The position numbers were made by a program, and so were the translations under genes. Below the pieces are notes generated by a model. It did not search any database, had not been told where the DNA came from, and was given only the letters and a program-made list of their open reading frames with translations. Below are positions 52,386 through 62,223 of a stretch of DNA of 64,000 bases, one piece after another. The stretch is taken from NCBI RefSeq assembly GCF_000511385.1, contig NC_023137.1:1557001-1621000 (forward strand), given 5' to 3'. The DNA comes from Phaeobacter gallaeciensis DSM 26640. Its GTDB lineage: Bacteria > Pseudomonadota > Alphaproteobacteria > Rhodobacterales > Rhodobacteraceae. Position 1 is the stretch's first letter. Each line of letters opens with the position of its first letter.

Positions 52386-55262
52386 ATGGCTGAGTTGAAA
52401 TCGATCGAAGTGCGCGGTGCGCGCGAGCACAATCTGAAAAACATCGACGTGGATATTCCCCGCGATCAGCTGGTGGTGATCACCGGATTGTCTGGGTCGG
52501 GCAAATCCAGCCTCGCGTTTGATACCATCTATGCCGAGGGTCAGCGCCGCTATGTCGAGAGCCTGTCGGCCTATGCGCGCCAGTTCCTTGATATGATGGA
52601 AAAGCCGGATGTGGACCACATCAGCGGCCTATCTCCTGCGATCTCCATTGAGCAGAAGACGACCTCGAAAAACCCGCGCTCCACCGTGGGTACGGTGACC
52701 GAGATTTACGACTATCTGCGGCTGCTGTTTGCTCGTGCCGGCACGCCTTATTCGCCTGCTACCGGCCTGCCGATTGAGGCGCAGCAGGTGCAGGATATGG
52801 TGGACCGGATCATGACGCTGGAGGAGGGCACCCGTGGCTTCCTGCTGGCTCCGATCGTGCGCGACCGCAAGGGCGAGTATCGCAAGGAATTCCTGGAGCT
52901 TCGCAAGCAGGGGTTCCAGCGGGTGAAGGTTGATGGCGAATTCTATGAGCTGGACGAGCCACCGACATTGGACAAGAAATTCCGCCATGACATCGATGTG
53001 GTCGTCGACCGTCTGGTGGTCCGTGAGGGATTGGAGACCCGGCTGGCCGACAGCCTGCGCACCGCGCTGGATCTGGCGGATGGGATTGCCATTCTGGAGA
53101 CGGCCCCTCGCGCGGCGGAGGGTGAAGAGACGCCGGAACCCGAGCGGATCACCTTCTCTGAGAACTTTGCCTGCCCGGTCAGTGGCTTCACCATTCCTGA
53201 AATTGAACCTCGGTTGTTTTCCTTCAACGCGCCCTTTGGGGCCTGCCCGGAGTGTGACGGTCTGGGGGTTGAGCTGTTCTTTGACGAGCGGCTGGTGGTG
53301 CCGGATCAGAGCCTGAAGATTTATGACGGGGCGCTAGCGCCCTGGCGCAAGGGGAAATCGCCCTATTTCCTGCAGACCATCGAGGCGATTGCCAAACATT
53401 ATCAGTTCGACAAGAACACCAAGTGGAAGGACCTGCCCAAGAAGGTGCAGGAGGTGTTCCTGCGCGGCTCCGGGGATGAGGAAATCAAGTTCCGCTACGA
53501 TGAGGGTGGCCGCGTTTATGAGGTGACCCGCGTGTTCGAAGGGGTGATCCCCAATATGGAACGGCGCTATCGGGAGACCGATTCCAGCTGGATCCGGGAG
53601 GAGTTCGAACGCTATCAGAACAACCGCCCCTGTGGCAGCTGTGACGGCTATCGCCTGCGCGAGGAGGCTCTGGCGGTGAAAATCGCAGGGCTGCATGTTG
53701 GGCAAGTGGTGCAGATGTCGATCCGCGAGGCATTGGCCTGGATCGAAGATGTGCCAAACCACCTGTCGGCACAGAAACAGGAAATCGCCCGCGCCATCGT
53801 GAAGGAAATCCGCGAACGGCTCGGCTTCCTGAACAATGTCGGTCTGGAATATTTGACGCTGAGCCGCAATGCCGGGACCCTGTCCGGCGGTGAGAGCCAG
53901 CGGATCCGGCTGGCGTCGCAGATCGGCTCCGGCCTGACCGGCGTGCTCTATGTGCTGGACGAACCCTCCATCGGCTTGCACCAGCGCGACAATGACCGCC
54001 TGCTGGAGACGCTGAAAAACCTGCGGGATCAGGGCAATACGGTCATCGTGGTGGAACATGACGAGGACGCGATCCGCGAGGCGGACTACGTCTTTGATAT
54101 TGGGCCAGGGGCCGGGGTACATGGTGGCCAGATTGTGAGCCACGGCACGCCGGAGGTGGTTGCTGCTGACGAAGGCTCGATCACCGGGCAGTATCTGTCC
54201 GGCAGCCGCGAAATTGCCGTGCCATCCGTACGGCGCAAGGGCAATGGAAAATCGGTGAAGGTCGTGAAAGCCACCGGCAACAACCTCAAGAATGTCACGG
54301 CGGAGTTCCCGCTGGGCAAGTTCCTCTGTGTGTCCGGGGTGTCAGGCGGGGGTAAGTCCACGTTGACCATTGAAACCCTGTTCAAGACCGCGTCCATGCG
54401 CCTCAACGGCGCGCGTCAGACCCCGGCGCCTTGCGAGACCATCAAGGGGCTGGAGCATCTGGACAAGGTGATCGACATCGACCAACGGCCGATCGGGCGC
54501 ACGCCACGTTCAAACCCGGCGACTTATACCGGCGCCTTCACTCCGATCCGTGAGTGGTTCGCCGGGCTGCCGGAGGCGAAGACGCGGGGCTACAAACCGG
54601 GGCGCTTCTCCTTCAATGTCAAAGGCGGTCGCTGTGAGGCCTGTCAGGGTGATGGTGTCATCAAGATCGAAATGCACTTCCTGCCGGACGTCTATGTGGA
54701 ATGCGAGACCTGTAAGGGTGCGCGTTACAATCGCGAGACGCTGGAAATCCAGTTCAAGGGCAAGTCGATTGCCGATGTGTTGGATATGACGGTGGAGGAT
54801 GCGCAGCAGTTTTTCCAGGCGGTGCCGTCGATCCGGGACAAGATGGACGCGCTGATGCGGGTGGGCCTTGGCTATATCAAGGTGGGCCAGCAGGCGACCA
54901 CCCTGTCGGGCGGGGAGGCGCAGCGGGTCAAACTGTCGAAGGAGCTGGCCAAACGCTCAACCGGGCGGACGCTCTATATTCTGGATGAGCCCACGACGGG
55001 TCTGCATTTCGAAGACGTGCGTAAGCTGTTGGAAGTTCTGCACGAATTGGTAGAGCAGGGCAACTCTGTTGTGGTGATCGAGCATAATCTTGACGTGATC
55101 AAAACCGCTGACTGGATCATTGATATCGGCCCGGAAGGTGGCGATGGCGGCGGTGAGATCGTGGCGGCAGGCACGCCAGAGAATGTGGCCGCAGCAAAGG
55201 GCAGCCATACCGGTCATTACCTCAAAGAAATCCTCGACGCTCGCAGTCTCGCGGCGGAGTGA
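52386..55262 (+). CDS. uvrA: Excinuclease ABC subunit UvrA
   Basis: Damage-recognition ATPase of nucleotide excision repair. 958 aa with two ABC ATPase modules: Walker [13 protein letters not shown] (about 31-42) and [13 protein letters not shown] (about 650), signatures [12 protein letters not shown] and [12 protein letters not shown], Walker [12 protein letters not shown] and [11 protein letters not shown]. Zinc-binding Cys clusters are present (CPECDGLG ... [16 protein letters not shown] ... CETCKGARY). GGGGGCA is just before the ATG. A stem (CCACCCGC/GCGGGTGG, 52347-52366) lies in the leader. Confidence 0.98.
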   Translation: MAELKSIEVRGAREHNLKNIDVDIPRDQLVVITGLSGSGKSSLAFDTIYAEGQRRYVESLSAYARQFLDMMEKPDVDHISGLSPAISIEQKTTSKNPRSTVGTVTEIYDYLRLLFARAGTPYSPATGLPIEAQQVQDMVDRIMTLEEGTRGFLLAPIVRDRKGEYRKEFLELRKQGFQRVKVDGEFYELDEPPTLDKKFRHDIDVVVDRLVVREGLETRLADSLRTALDLADGIAILETAPRAAEGEETPEPERITFSENFACPVSGFTIPEIEPRLFSFNAPFGACPECDGLGVELFFDERLVVPDQSLKIYDGALAPWRKGKSPYFLQTIEAIAKHYQFDKNTKWKDLPKKVQEVFLRGSGDEEIKFRYDEGGRVYEVTRVFEGVIPNMERRYRETDSSWIREEFERYQNNRPCGSCDGYRLREEALAVKIAGLHVGQVVQMSIREALAWIEDVPNHLSAQKQEIARAIVKEIRERLGFLNNVGLEYLTLSRNAGTLSGGESQRIRLASQIGSGLTGVLYVLDEPSIGLHQRDNDRLLETLKNLRDQGNTVIVVEHDEDAIREADYVFDIGPGAGVHGGQIVSHGTPEVVAADEGSITGQYLSGSREIAVPSVRRKGNGKSVKVVKATGNNLKNVTAEFPLGKFLCVSGVSGGGKSTLTIETLFKTASMRLNGARQTPAPCETIKGLEHLDKVIDIDQRPIGRTPRSNPATYTGAFTPIREWFAGLPEAKTRGYKPGRFSFNVKGGRCEACQGDGVIKIEMHFLPDVYVECETCKGARYNRETLEIQFKGKSIADVLDMTVEDAQQFFQAVPSIRDKMDALMRVGLGYIKVGQQATTLSGGEAQRVKLSKELAKRSTGRTLYILDEPTTGLHFEDVRKLLEVLHELVEQGNSVVVIEHNLDVIKTADWIIDIGPEGGDGGGEIVAAGTPENVAAAKGSHTGHYLKEILDARSLAAE

Positions 55263-55312
55263 TCCGCCGCAGGTTTTGCGGTACCCCTCGGCGGGTCTGA
55301 GCCCACAAAACG

Positions 55313-55343
55313 AAGCGCCGCCGACATTCTGTCAGCGGCGCTT
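55313..55343 (+). terminator. Hairpin terminator candidate after uvrA
   Basis: AAGCGCCGC and GCGGCGCTT form a 9-bp perfect stem with a 13-nt loop that can pair further (GAC/GTC); only TTT follows. Confidence 0.6.
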
Positions 55344-55932
55344 TCCACAGAGCTGGATTGGGACGGTGCAGCACCCATCGGGGGGGTGGGGGAGAGCCTG
55401 CGACCGAGGATGTGCAGGCGGCAGATGCCACGAACCAAAGTCTTTAATCCAATTGGCGTGGAAGTCTTCTTTTCAGAAGCCAAACGAACCTGTGTAAATG
55501 CGACGAAATAGACGAAACCGGTGGGGGGATCAGTGTCGTTTCTTACGTATTCGCAAAGGATCGCTTCTGTTAATTGTTTCCTTTCCCATTCTGTTTCCAT
55601 TGTTAAGTCCCACAGGTTATCGGCCTGATGCCAATTGACAGGTGGTGTCCGGATTGCTTCCAGAGGGAGGGGCCGTTTCTAGCCGCATCGTCAGGGGTGA
55701 TCAGATATGTCGTTGATCTAATGGTAGGTTGGCATATGGGTTTTCATGCGTCTAGGAAAAAGTTAACGCGTGCGGCGGCGTAAAAATGAGAATTTTATAT
55801 TTCTTAACCGCGACCTGTCGTGATTGTTGAATTGTTAACGAATATTTCTCGACCAGATGCTGAGGTTTTTACGGCGGTTTATTCAGGAAAAGGCAGCTGG
55901 TGTATTTACCGTGTTAAACGCCAATTTAATGC

Positions 55933-55964
55933 AAAACGCCGCAACCCGGTCATGGGATGCGGCG
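55933..55964 (-). terminator. Intrinsic terminator of the valine-degradation operon
   Basis: Minus strand: CGCCGCA-T-CCC and GGG-T-TGCGGCG pair with one mismatch around a 6-nt loop, followed by TTTT. Lies 90 nt beyond the mmsB stop. Confidence 0.8.
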
Positions 55965-56053
55965 ATTTAAATTTTTTACGAAAGCGCGCGGATCATCAGG
56001 ATCACAGCGGCCCCCCTTTTGTCGGTGGGCGGTGCCGCTGCGGTGACGCCGGA

Positions 56054-56929
56054 TCAGTCGTGGCGGCTGCGCCCCTCAAAGCGGGGCAACATGGCGCTGA
56101 AATCCTTGCCTTCGCCGCCTTCTTCCTCAACAAACATGGAATAGAGCGCCTGCGCCAACGCCCCCATCGGGGTGTCTGCATCCGCACTATGGGCGGCTTG
56201 CTCTGCCAGGCGCAGGTCCTTCAGCATCAGCTCAGCAGCAAACCCGGGCTGGTAGTCATTGTCGGCAGGCGATTGCGGCCCGACGCCGGGGGCCGGGCAA
56301 TAGGCGTTCATCGACCAGCTATAGCCCGAGGAGGTGGAGACCACATCGAACATCTTCTGCCGATCGAGGCCCAGTTTGTCGGCCAAGGCAAAGGCCTCGC
56401 AGGTGCCGATCATGGTGATGCCGAGGATCATATTGTTGCAGATCTTCGCTGCCTGACCCGCGCCGGCCTCGCCGCAATGCACGGCCTTCTGCCCCATAAT
56501 GTCAAACAGCGGTTCCGCCGCTGCAAAGGCTGCAGCGGAGCCGCCGGCCATAAATGTGAGCGTGCCACCTGAAGCGCCGCCAATACCGCCGGAGACCGGG
56601 GCATCGACAAACATCAGGTTGGCGGACCCTGCCTGATCAGCCACCGCACGGGCGCTGTCGACATCAACGGTGGAGCAATCCACCAGTGTGGCGCCTGCGC
56701 TCATGGCGGGGATGACGTCATCTGCTACCGTGCGCAGGATCTGACCATTGGGCAGCATGGTGATCACCACCTCGGCGTCGGCCGCGGCCTCCGCGGCGGA
56801 GGCGGCCATGGTTACGCCCTCAATGGAGACATCAGCCATGTCAAAGCCGGTGACGCGGTGGCCCGCCTTGGCGAGGTTGGCCGCCATCGGGCCACCCATA
56901 TTGCCCAGGCCGATAAATCCGATGTTCAT
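56054..56929 (-). CDS. mmsB: 3-hydroxyisobutyrate dehydrogenase MmsB
   Basis: NAD-dependent oxidation of 3-hydroxyisobutyrate to methylmalonate semialdehyde in valine breakdown. 291 aa. N-terminal Rossmann loop GFIGLGNMGGPMAANLAKAGH, the substrate motif VDAPVSGGIGGASGGTL, and the catalytic Lys in GAGQAAKICNNM. Start ATG 56929 overlaps the stop of the hydrolase gene (ATGA). Last gene of the operon with the two genes upstream; mmsA for the next step lies 6.5 kb away at 63.5 kb. Confidence 0.95.
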   Translation of the reverse strand: MNIGFIGLGNMGGPMAANLAKAGHRVTGFDMADVSIEGVTMAASAAEAAADAEVVITMLPNGQILRTVADDVIPAMSAGATLVDCSTVDVDSARAVADQAGSANLMFVDAPVSGGIGGASGGTLTFMAGGSAAAFAAAEPLFDIMGQKAVHCGEAGAGQAAKICNNMILGITMIGTCEAFALADKLGLDRQKMFDVVSTSSGYSWSMNAYCPAPGVGPQSPADNDYQPGFAAELMLKDLRLAEQAAHSADADTPMGALAQALYSMFVEEEGGEGKDFSAMLPRFEGRSRHD

Positions 56930-57972
56930 GTGTTCTCCTCCTCAAACTGCAGCGTCTGCGTCGCCAGCGGCATCAGCATCTGGCTGACCGCCGTGGCAGG
57001 CACCGCGCCGTCGGCATATTGCCATTTAGGCTGGCGGTCCTTGTCGATGATTTGGGCGCGGATGCCTTCCAGAAAGTCGCCTTTCTCCATAGCACGATGG
57101 GTGAAGCGGTATTCCAGTTCAAGCGCCTTGCGAATGCCTATGGTGCCAAGGCGCAGCCGGTGCAGCATCTCAACCGTGGCGGCCATCGACAGCGGGGCAT
57201 TGCGGTGCAGAGTTTTCAGCGTCTCATCGGCGAAGGTGCTGTTGTCCCGATCAAGCGTGGTTAGAATATCGCCCAGCGTCTCACCGGCGAAGCAGTGGTC
57301 GATGGTGTCGCGCAGCGCCTCCAGACGACCCTTGGGAGCGGCTTTTGCGGCGTTCGCAAGGAGATCGGCGCGGCCGGAGTGTTCCAATTCGGCAATCAGA
57401 TCTGGCCAGCGGGCTTCGGGGATGTAGTGGTCCGCAAAGCCTGCGTAAATCGCGTCCGCCGCAGACATCCGTGCCCCGGTGAGGCCGAGGTATTCTCCCA
57501 GCCGCCCCGGCGCCAGGGCCAGCATCAAGGTGCCGCCAACATCGGGGATAAGGCCAATGCCAACCTCGGGCATGGCGATCTTTGTGCTGTCGCCAACAAT
57601 GCGATGGGTGCCGTGGCAGCCGAGACCGACACCGCCACCCATGACAAACCCCTGAAGGAAGCTCACCACCGGTTTGGGGTATTCGAAGATCCGCGCATTC
57701 ATGCGGTATTCATCACGCCAGAACCGGCGGCCATAGTCATAATCGCCACTGGTGCCAGTCTCGTAGAGTTCAGCAATGTCACCGCCGGCACAGAAGGCTT
57801 TCTCGCCCTCGGCGTCCATCACCACCAGATCAACGGCATCGTCCTTGGCCCAGGCCTTCAGCGCGGCGTCGACGGCCATGCACATGTCATAGCTCAGCGC
57901 ATTAAGCGCCTTGCTGCGGGTGAGGGTGATCCGCCCGGCGCGGCCGGTGACGCGGATATCAATATCGCTCAT
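56926..57972 (-). CDS. 3-hydroxyisobutyryl-CoA hydrolase (enoyl-CoA hydratase/isomerase family)
   Basis: 348 aa crotonase-fold enzyme. The oxyanion-hole motifs KAFCAGGDIAELYE and FVMGGGVGLGCHGTHRIV and the MPEVGIGLIPDVGGTLML block (key Glu, Asp) are those of 3-hydroxyisobutyryl-CoA hydrolases rather than short hydratases; length also fits. It releases free 3-hydroxyisobutyrate for MmsB. 7 nt after the acyl-CoA dehydrogenase stop and overlapping mmsB. Confidence 0.92.
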   Translation of the reverse strand: MSDIDIRVTGRAGRITLTRSKALNALSYDMCMAVDAALKAWAKDDAVDLVVMDAEGEKAFCAGGDIAELYETGTSGDYDYGRRFWRDEYRMNARIFEYPKPVVSFLQGFVMGGGVGLGCHGTHRIVGDSTKIAMPEVGIGLIPDVGGTLMLALAPGRLGEYLGLTGARMSAADAIYAGFADHYIPEARWPDLIAELEHSGRADLLANAAKAAPKGRLEALRDTIDHCFAGETLGDILTTLDRDNSTFADETLKTLHRNAPLSMAATVEMLHRLRLGTIGIRKALELEYRFTHRAMEKGDFLEGIRAQIIDKDRQPKWQYADGAVPATAVSQMLMPLATQTLQFEEENT

Positions 57973-57979
57973 GGCTGCC

Positions 57980-59125
57980 TCAGTGGTTTTCGGCCAGAAG
58001 ATGGCGCGCGGTGATCACGCGCATGATCTCATTGGTGCCCTCAAGGATCTGATGGACGCGCAGATCACGCACCAGTTTTTCGATCCCGTAGTCCGCGAGA
58101 TAGCCGTAACCGCCATGCAGTTGCAGGCATTGATCAACGACCTTGGATCCGGCTTCGGTGACGAATTTCTTCGCCATGGCGCAGTGTTTTGACGCATCGG
58201 GCGCGCCCTGATCCAGCTTCCACGCCGCCTGACGCAGGAACACGCGGGCCGCCTGAAGTTCGATTTCCATATCCGCAAGGCGGAATTGCAGGCCCTGAAA
58301 CTGATCAATGGGTTTACCAAACGCCTTGCGCTCGGACATATATTGCAGGGTCATGGTCAGCGCCTGCTGGGCCGCGCCGAGGGAGCAGGAGGCGATGTTC
58401 AGACGTCCGCCATCGAGACCTTTCATCGCGTAGGTGAAGCCCTTGCCCTCTTCTCCGACCAGATTTTCGGCGGGGATTTTGCAATCGTCGAACTGAACCT
58501 GGGCAGTGGGCTGGCTCTTCCAGCCCATTTTATCCTCAAGCCCGCCAAAGCTGAGGCCCGCGGTGCCGTCTTCGACATAAACGGTGGAGACACCTTTGGG
58601 ACCGTCTTCGCCGCTGCGGACCATGCAGACATAGGCGTCGGAATAGCCGCCGCCGGAGATGAACGCCTTGGTCCCGTTGAGGGTGTAGCCCTCATTGGTT
58701 TTGGAGGCGCGGGTTTTCAGCGCCGCAGCATCAGAACCGGAACCGGGTTCCGTGAGGCAGTAGCTGAGCACGGTCTTCATCGACAGGATATCAGGCATGA
58801 TCCGCGCCTTCATCTCGTCGCTCGCAAAACTGTCGAGCATCTTGGCGCACATGTTGTGGATCGACAGGAAGGCTGCCACCGACGGGCAGGCCATCGACAG
58901 CGCTTCAAACACCAAGGTGGCATCCAGTCGGGACAAGCCCGCGCCGCCGGTCTCCTCGGAAACATACAGCGCGCCAAAGCCCAGCTCCCCGATCTGCGGC
59001 CAAAGAGATTTCGGAATGGTGCCCTCGGCCTCCCACTGGCGGGCGAAGGGGGCGATATGCTCCTGTCCAAAGGCGAAGGCCATATCGAAAATGGCGGTCT
59101 GTTCCTCGGTCAATGCGAAATCCAC
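57980..59125 (-). CDS. Acyl-CoA dehydrogenase, probably isobutyryl-CoA dehydrogenase
   Basis: 381 aa flavoprotein: DFALTEEQTAIFDMAFAFGQ at the N-terminus, CLTEPGSGSDAAAL, YTLNGTKAFISGGG and C-terminal YGYLADYGIEKLVRDLRVHQILEGTNEIMR with the catalytic Glu near LEGTNE. Placed before a 3-hydroxyisobutyryl-CoA hydrolase and mmsB, isobutyryl-CoA is the most likely substrate. Start is GTG 59125: GGGAGG lies 7 nt upstream and the product begins at the conserved position; the in-frame ATG at 59185 would add a non-homologous stretch. Confidence 0.92.
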   Translation of the reverse strand: MDFALTEEQTAIFDMAFAFGQEHIAPFARQWEAEGTIPKSLWPQIGELGFGALYVSEETGGAGLSRLDATLVFEALSMACPSVAAFLSIHNMCAKMLDSFASDEMKARIMPDILSMKTVLSYCLTEPGSGSDAAALKTRASKTNEGYTLNGTKAFISGGGYSDAYVCMVRSGEDGPKGVSTVYVEDGTAGLSFGGLEDKMGWKSQPTAQVQFDDCKIPAENLVGEEGKGFTYAMKGLDGGRLNIASCSLGAAQQALTMTLQYMSERKAFGKPIDQFQGLQFRLADMEIELQAARVFLRQAAWKLDQGAPDASKHCAMAKKFVTEAGSKVVDQCLQLHGGYGYLADYGIEKLVRDLRVHQILEGTNEIMRVITARHLLAENH

Positions 59126-59431
59126 AGCGTGTCCTCCCTCGTGTGAACGCAGCCCGGCCCGGATATGACCCGCCGGAGTCGTCATGAATTGAACGGTTGT
59201 TTATTTTTTAGCGACCCAAGGGCATCAGGGCAAGCCGCAGCGGTGCAAAGCTGCAGTGCAGAAATATCGGTGTGATCCGGGTTTTGCAGCGCGGGCAAGT
59301 TCATTGCTGCAAGGAGAAGCCTCAGCCCCTGAGTGAACCGTTTCTTAGGTATTTTCTTTCAAACTGACCGAAATTTATCAAAAACCGTGGCGCATTGCAG
59401 CCGCGGAGGATCAGCTGAGGGCAGACTTTCG

Positions 59432-61189
59432 ATGAACAAGCCATTGCGTACCAAACATCTTTCGAACTCGGCGCGTCGCAAACTGGAAGCGGAGATGCAA
59501 TCGCCAGCAGTATCCCTCAAGGCAGAGGCTGGCCAGGCCTTCATCGAAGGTGACTACCAGCGTGCGCGTGAGTTGACGACGCAGGCGCTGGTCTTCGAGC
59601 CGGATAATGCCACGCTGCATGCGGAGATTGCGTCGAGCTTCATGCAGGAAAAGAAATACGAACTGGCACTAAAGCACCTGATGGGCGCACTGAAACTGGA
59701 GCCGACCAACCCCAAATGGCTGAGCGCGATCGGGACCATCTTGTTTCTGATGGATAAGCTAGCTGATGCGGTTGGTTTCTTCGAGGCAGTGTATCAGCTG
59801 GATCCGGAAAATGCGATGAACGTCTCGCGTTTGGTGCAATCGCAGATGAACCTTTGCGACTGGACCGTTTATGAAGACCAGAAAAATAAATTGAGAATTC
59901 TGGACAACGACCCTGCCAATGGGGATCCATTCACCACGCTTTTGTATGTCGATGACGCGGCATTCCAGAAGAAACGCGTGGTTATGAAAACAAAGAAGAA
60001 AGCGACAATTTCGGCACGGAAGGTTGCGCGTAAATTCGACCGTACTCCGGTTTCGGATAGAAAAATCCGCGTGGGGTATTTCTCCTGTGATTTCTTCAAC
60101 CACGCGACAATGTTCCTGATGGCGCGCCATTTTGAGCTGCATGACCGGGATAAATTCGAAATCTACATCTACGACTATAGCGAAGAACCGGATAATGTGA
60201 TGCGTCAGCGTGTGCTGCGCTCAGCCGATTTCTATCGGAAGATCCAAGGTGTGAAAGACGAAGATGTCGCCGAACTGGCGCGAGCGGATGGCCTTGATAT
60301 CGCCATTGATTTGAAGGGCTACACCAAGCATGCCCGGCCCGCGATTTTTGGGTTTCGTGCAGCGCCAGTGCAGATTTCATATCTGGGCTATCCAGGCACA
60401 ACTGGCATGCCGACGATGGACTATTTCCTTGCAGATCCCATCACTGTCCCAAAAGAGGGGCGGCGCCATTTCTCAGAGAAAATCCTCTATATGCCGAACT
60501 GTTATCAGGTGAATGATAACAGTCGAGAGCATCCCGAAAACCGCCCAACACGGGCCGATATGGGGCTGCCGGAAGAGGCAGTTGTGTTCTGCGCGTTCAA
60601 CAACCACAATAAGGTTACCCCGGTCGAGTTTGATATCTGGATGGATCTGCTGAAGCAGGTGGACAACAGCGTTCTGTGGTTCCTGGCTGCCGCTGATGTT
60701 GTGCGTGCCAATATCCTGAAGGAAGCTGCGGCGCGCGGTGTGCCTGCGGATCGCATTGTTTTTGCTGGCCGGTGCAGCACGCCTGATCACGTGGCCCGTC
60801 TGCCTCTGGCTGATATCTTCCTCGACACATTTGCCTGTAATGCCCACACCACAGCGAGTGAGATGCTGTGGTCTGGTGTGCCTGTGGTCACCAAACCGGG
60901 GGAGCAGTTTGCCGCCCGTGTTGCGGCCAGCATTGTGACGGCGGTTGGTTGCCCTGAGCTGATTGCCGAAACGGATGAGGCGTATCGCGCATTGGCACTG
61001 CGTCTGGCCACCCGGCCTGAGGAGCTTAAGGCGCTGCGCGAGAAGCTTGCTGCGAATATCTCTACCACGCCGCTTTATGATACTGAGCAATATGTTCGGG
61101 ATTTCGAGGCGCTGATGGAAAAGGCGATCCTGCGCTATGATGACGGTCTGAAACCGGATCATCTTAGCCTCGCTGACGGCAAGGTCTAA
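59432..61189 (+). CDS. TPR-containing O-GlcNAc transferase-like glycosyltransferase (GT41 family)
   Basis: 585 aa. Three or so TPR units (about 28-135: AEAGQAFIEGDYQRARELT, LHAEIASSFMQEKKYELAL, WLSAIGTILFLMDKLADAV) precede an OGT/SPINDLY-type catalytic region: RVGYFSCDFFNHATMFL, GYPGTTGMPTMDYFLAD, FNNHNKVTP (donor-binding Lys) and DTFACNAHTTASEMLWSGVPVVT. Such enzymes glycosylate Ser/Thr of proteins, in some alphaproteobacteria flagellin, but no flagellar gene is nearby and the target is unknown. ATG 59432 has GAGG 11 nt upstream. Base composition looks somewhat less GC-rich than in its neighbours. Confidence 0.88.
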   Translation: MNKPLRTKHLSNSARRKLEAEMQSPAVSLKAEAGQAFIEGDYQRARELTTQALVFEPDNATLHAEIASSFMQEKKYELALKHLMGALKLEPTNPKWLSAIGTILFLMDKLADAVGFFEAVYQLDPENAMNVSRLVQSQMNLCDWTVYEDQKNKLRILDNDPANGDPFTTLLYVDDAAFQKKRVVMKTKKKATISARKVARKFDRTPVSDRKIRVGYFSCDFFNHATMFLMARHFELHDRDKFEIYIYDYSEEPDNVMRQRVLRSADFYRKIQGVKDEDVAELARADGLDIAIDLKGYTKHARPAIFGFRAAPVQISYLGYPGTTGMPTMDYFLADPITVPKEGRRHFSEKILYMPNCYQVNDNSREHPENRPTRADMGLPEEAVVFCAFNNHNKVTPVEFDIWMDLLKQVDNSVLWFLAAADVVRANILKEAAARGVPADRIVFAGRCSTPDHVARLPLADIFLDTFACNAHTTASEMLWSGVPVVTKPGEQFAARVAASIVTAVGCPELIAETDEAYRALALRLATRPEELKALREKLAANISTTPLYDTEQYVRDFEALMEKAILRYDDGLKPDHLSLADGKV

Positions 61190-61276
61190 CCTCCGCGAAG
61201 ACGCAAGGTGCGTTGCGACCAGGCACGGGCTGTCTGCTGTTGGATCCCGCGTTGGGGGTGATCAGACTGACCACAT

Positions 61277-61309
61277 AAAAAGCGCGTCCCGGAATGCCGG
61301 TGCGCGCTT
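61277..61309 (-). terminator. Intrinsic terminator of the L,D-transpeptidase gene
   Basis: Minus strand: AAGCGCGCACCGG and CCGGGACGCGCTT pair with one mismatch and one G-U around CATT, followed by TTT(AT). It could also end the converging glycosyltransferase message. Confidence 0.7.
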
Positions 61310-61438
61310 CGCTGAGTTGCAGTCGACTGGTTTCTGCTGCTTGAGGTTCGACCTTGGCAGATAGAGCCGCGTTGGTGGCATCCCACGTTATGCGCTGGCG
61401 AATAGGCAGCGGGTCTATCTGCTGGGCTTCGTCGACGT

Positions 61439-62038
61439 CTAAAGCAGGCGCACCTGGGTGCCGACCTGGACCATTTCATAGAGCGCTTCGACGTGCTGAT
61501 TATAGAGGCCGATACAGCCGGAACTGCTTTGCCGTCCGATCTTGCGGGTATCATGGGTGCCATGAACCAGATAGGCGGGCCAGCTGAGGTACATGGCGCG
61601 GGTGCCCAAGGGGTTGCCAGCGCCGCCATCCATCCGCAGGGGCAGCGAAGGGTCGCGTTCGCGCATCGAGGCTGTCGGCGTCCAGCTCGGGTTCTTGGCC
61701 TTGCGCACCACCTTGGTGTAACCGCGCTTGGTCAATTCCTCTGTCATCGGCACGGAGGAGGGGAACAGCCGGTAGGTGACCCCATCACCGCCCCAGTAGT
61801 GCAGCGCGCGCGAGGAGATATCGGCCAGCATACAGCCGACGCCCAGCTCATCAAAATGGTCCTGCCAAGCCTGCTGCTGGAAGGAAGAGATGTTGCGTTT
61901 TACCGGGATTTCGGTCTCGATCTTTGGCTCTTCCACCGGGAAAGCGTCGCTGGATTGCGCGCGCAGCAGGGTCGGGGTGGCCAATGTGGCACCAAGCCCG
62001 GACAGGGCGGCGCGGCGGGTCATATGAAGTTTGCTCAT
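61439..62038 (-). CDS. Tat-exported L,D-transpeptidase (YkuD domain)
   Basis: 199 aa. A twin-arginine signal (MTRRAALSGLGATLATPTLL, RR at residues 8-9) precedes a YkuD domain whose catalytic segment is VHGTHDTRKIGRQSSSGCIG, with the Cys nucleophile in SSGCIGLYN. The usual SHGC-IR reads SSGC-IG here, a variant I believe occurs in other alphaproteobacterial YkuD proteins. Likely attaches or cross-links peptidoglycan stem peptides in the periplasm. Single gene. Confidence 0.9.
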   Translation of the reverse strand: MSKLHMTRRAALSGLGATLATPTLLRAQSSDAFPVEEPKIETEIPVKRNISSFQQQAWQDHFDELGVGCMLADISSRALHYWGGDGVTYRLFPSSVPMTEELTKRGYTKVVRKAKNPSWTPTASMRERDPSLPLRMDGGAGNPLGTRAMYLSWPAYLVHGTHDTRKIGRQSSSGCIGLYNQHVEALYEMVQVGTQVRLL

Positions 62039-62168
62039 GGTATCCTTCGGCGGTCTGCTCGGACATGCGGCCTTTAATTAAGCATGGCACCGCGATTTCC
62101 TAGGGGCCGGGCGGTGATTTTCGCCAGCCTCACAGGGTTGTGTAACCTCAGGATGCCACAAATGGCGA

Positions 62169-62202
62169 AATCCCGCCGTTGTGACTGATAGCAGGCGGGA
62201 TT
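62169..62202 (-). terminator. Hairpin terminator candidate after the desaturase
   Basis: Minus strand: AATCCCGCC and GGCGGGATT form a perfect 9-bp stem around a 16-nt loop; TT follows, so the T-run is poor. Confidence 0.5.
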
Positions 62203-62223
62203 GTCCGCCCCAGCTGGCAACGA

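Larger units (their letters stand above)
55263..56053. other. Gene-free stretch between uvrA and mmsB
   Basis: 791 bases between two genes that converge on it. It holds a uvrA hairpin (55313-55343), an AT-rich block about 55560-55930 with several TTAAC motifs (none forming TTAA-N7-TTAA) and the mmsB terminator (55933-55964). No frame in it has an SD plus family resemblance. Confidence 0.55.

Noticed and set aside
55217..55600. A 127-codon minus-strand frame with a plausible-looking N-terminus (METEWERKQLTEAIL)
   Set aside because: It runs through the uvrA hairpin and into the end of uvrA, has no SD, and its second half is compositionally a shadow. A decayed gene cannot be excluded.
55757..55935. 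Several TTAAC motifs and TTAA-N8-TTAA near 55917 as CtrA boxes
   Set aside because: Spacing is wrong (N8 or unpaired), so they do not meet the consensus.
55820..56572. A 250-codon plus-strand frame starting in the AT-rich block
   Set aside because: It reads through the mmsB terminator and then antisense to mmsB; no domain.
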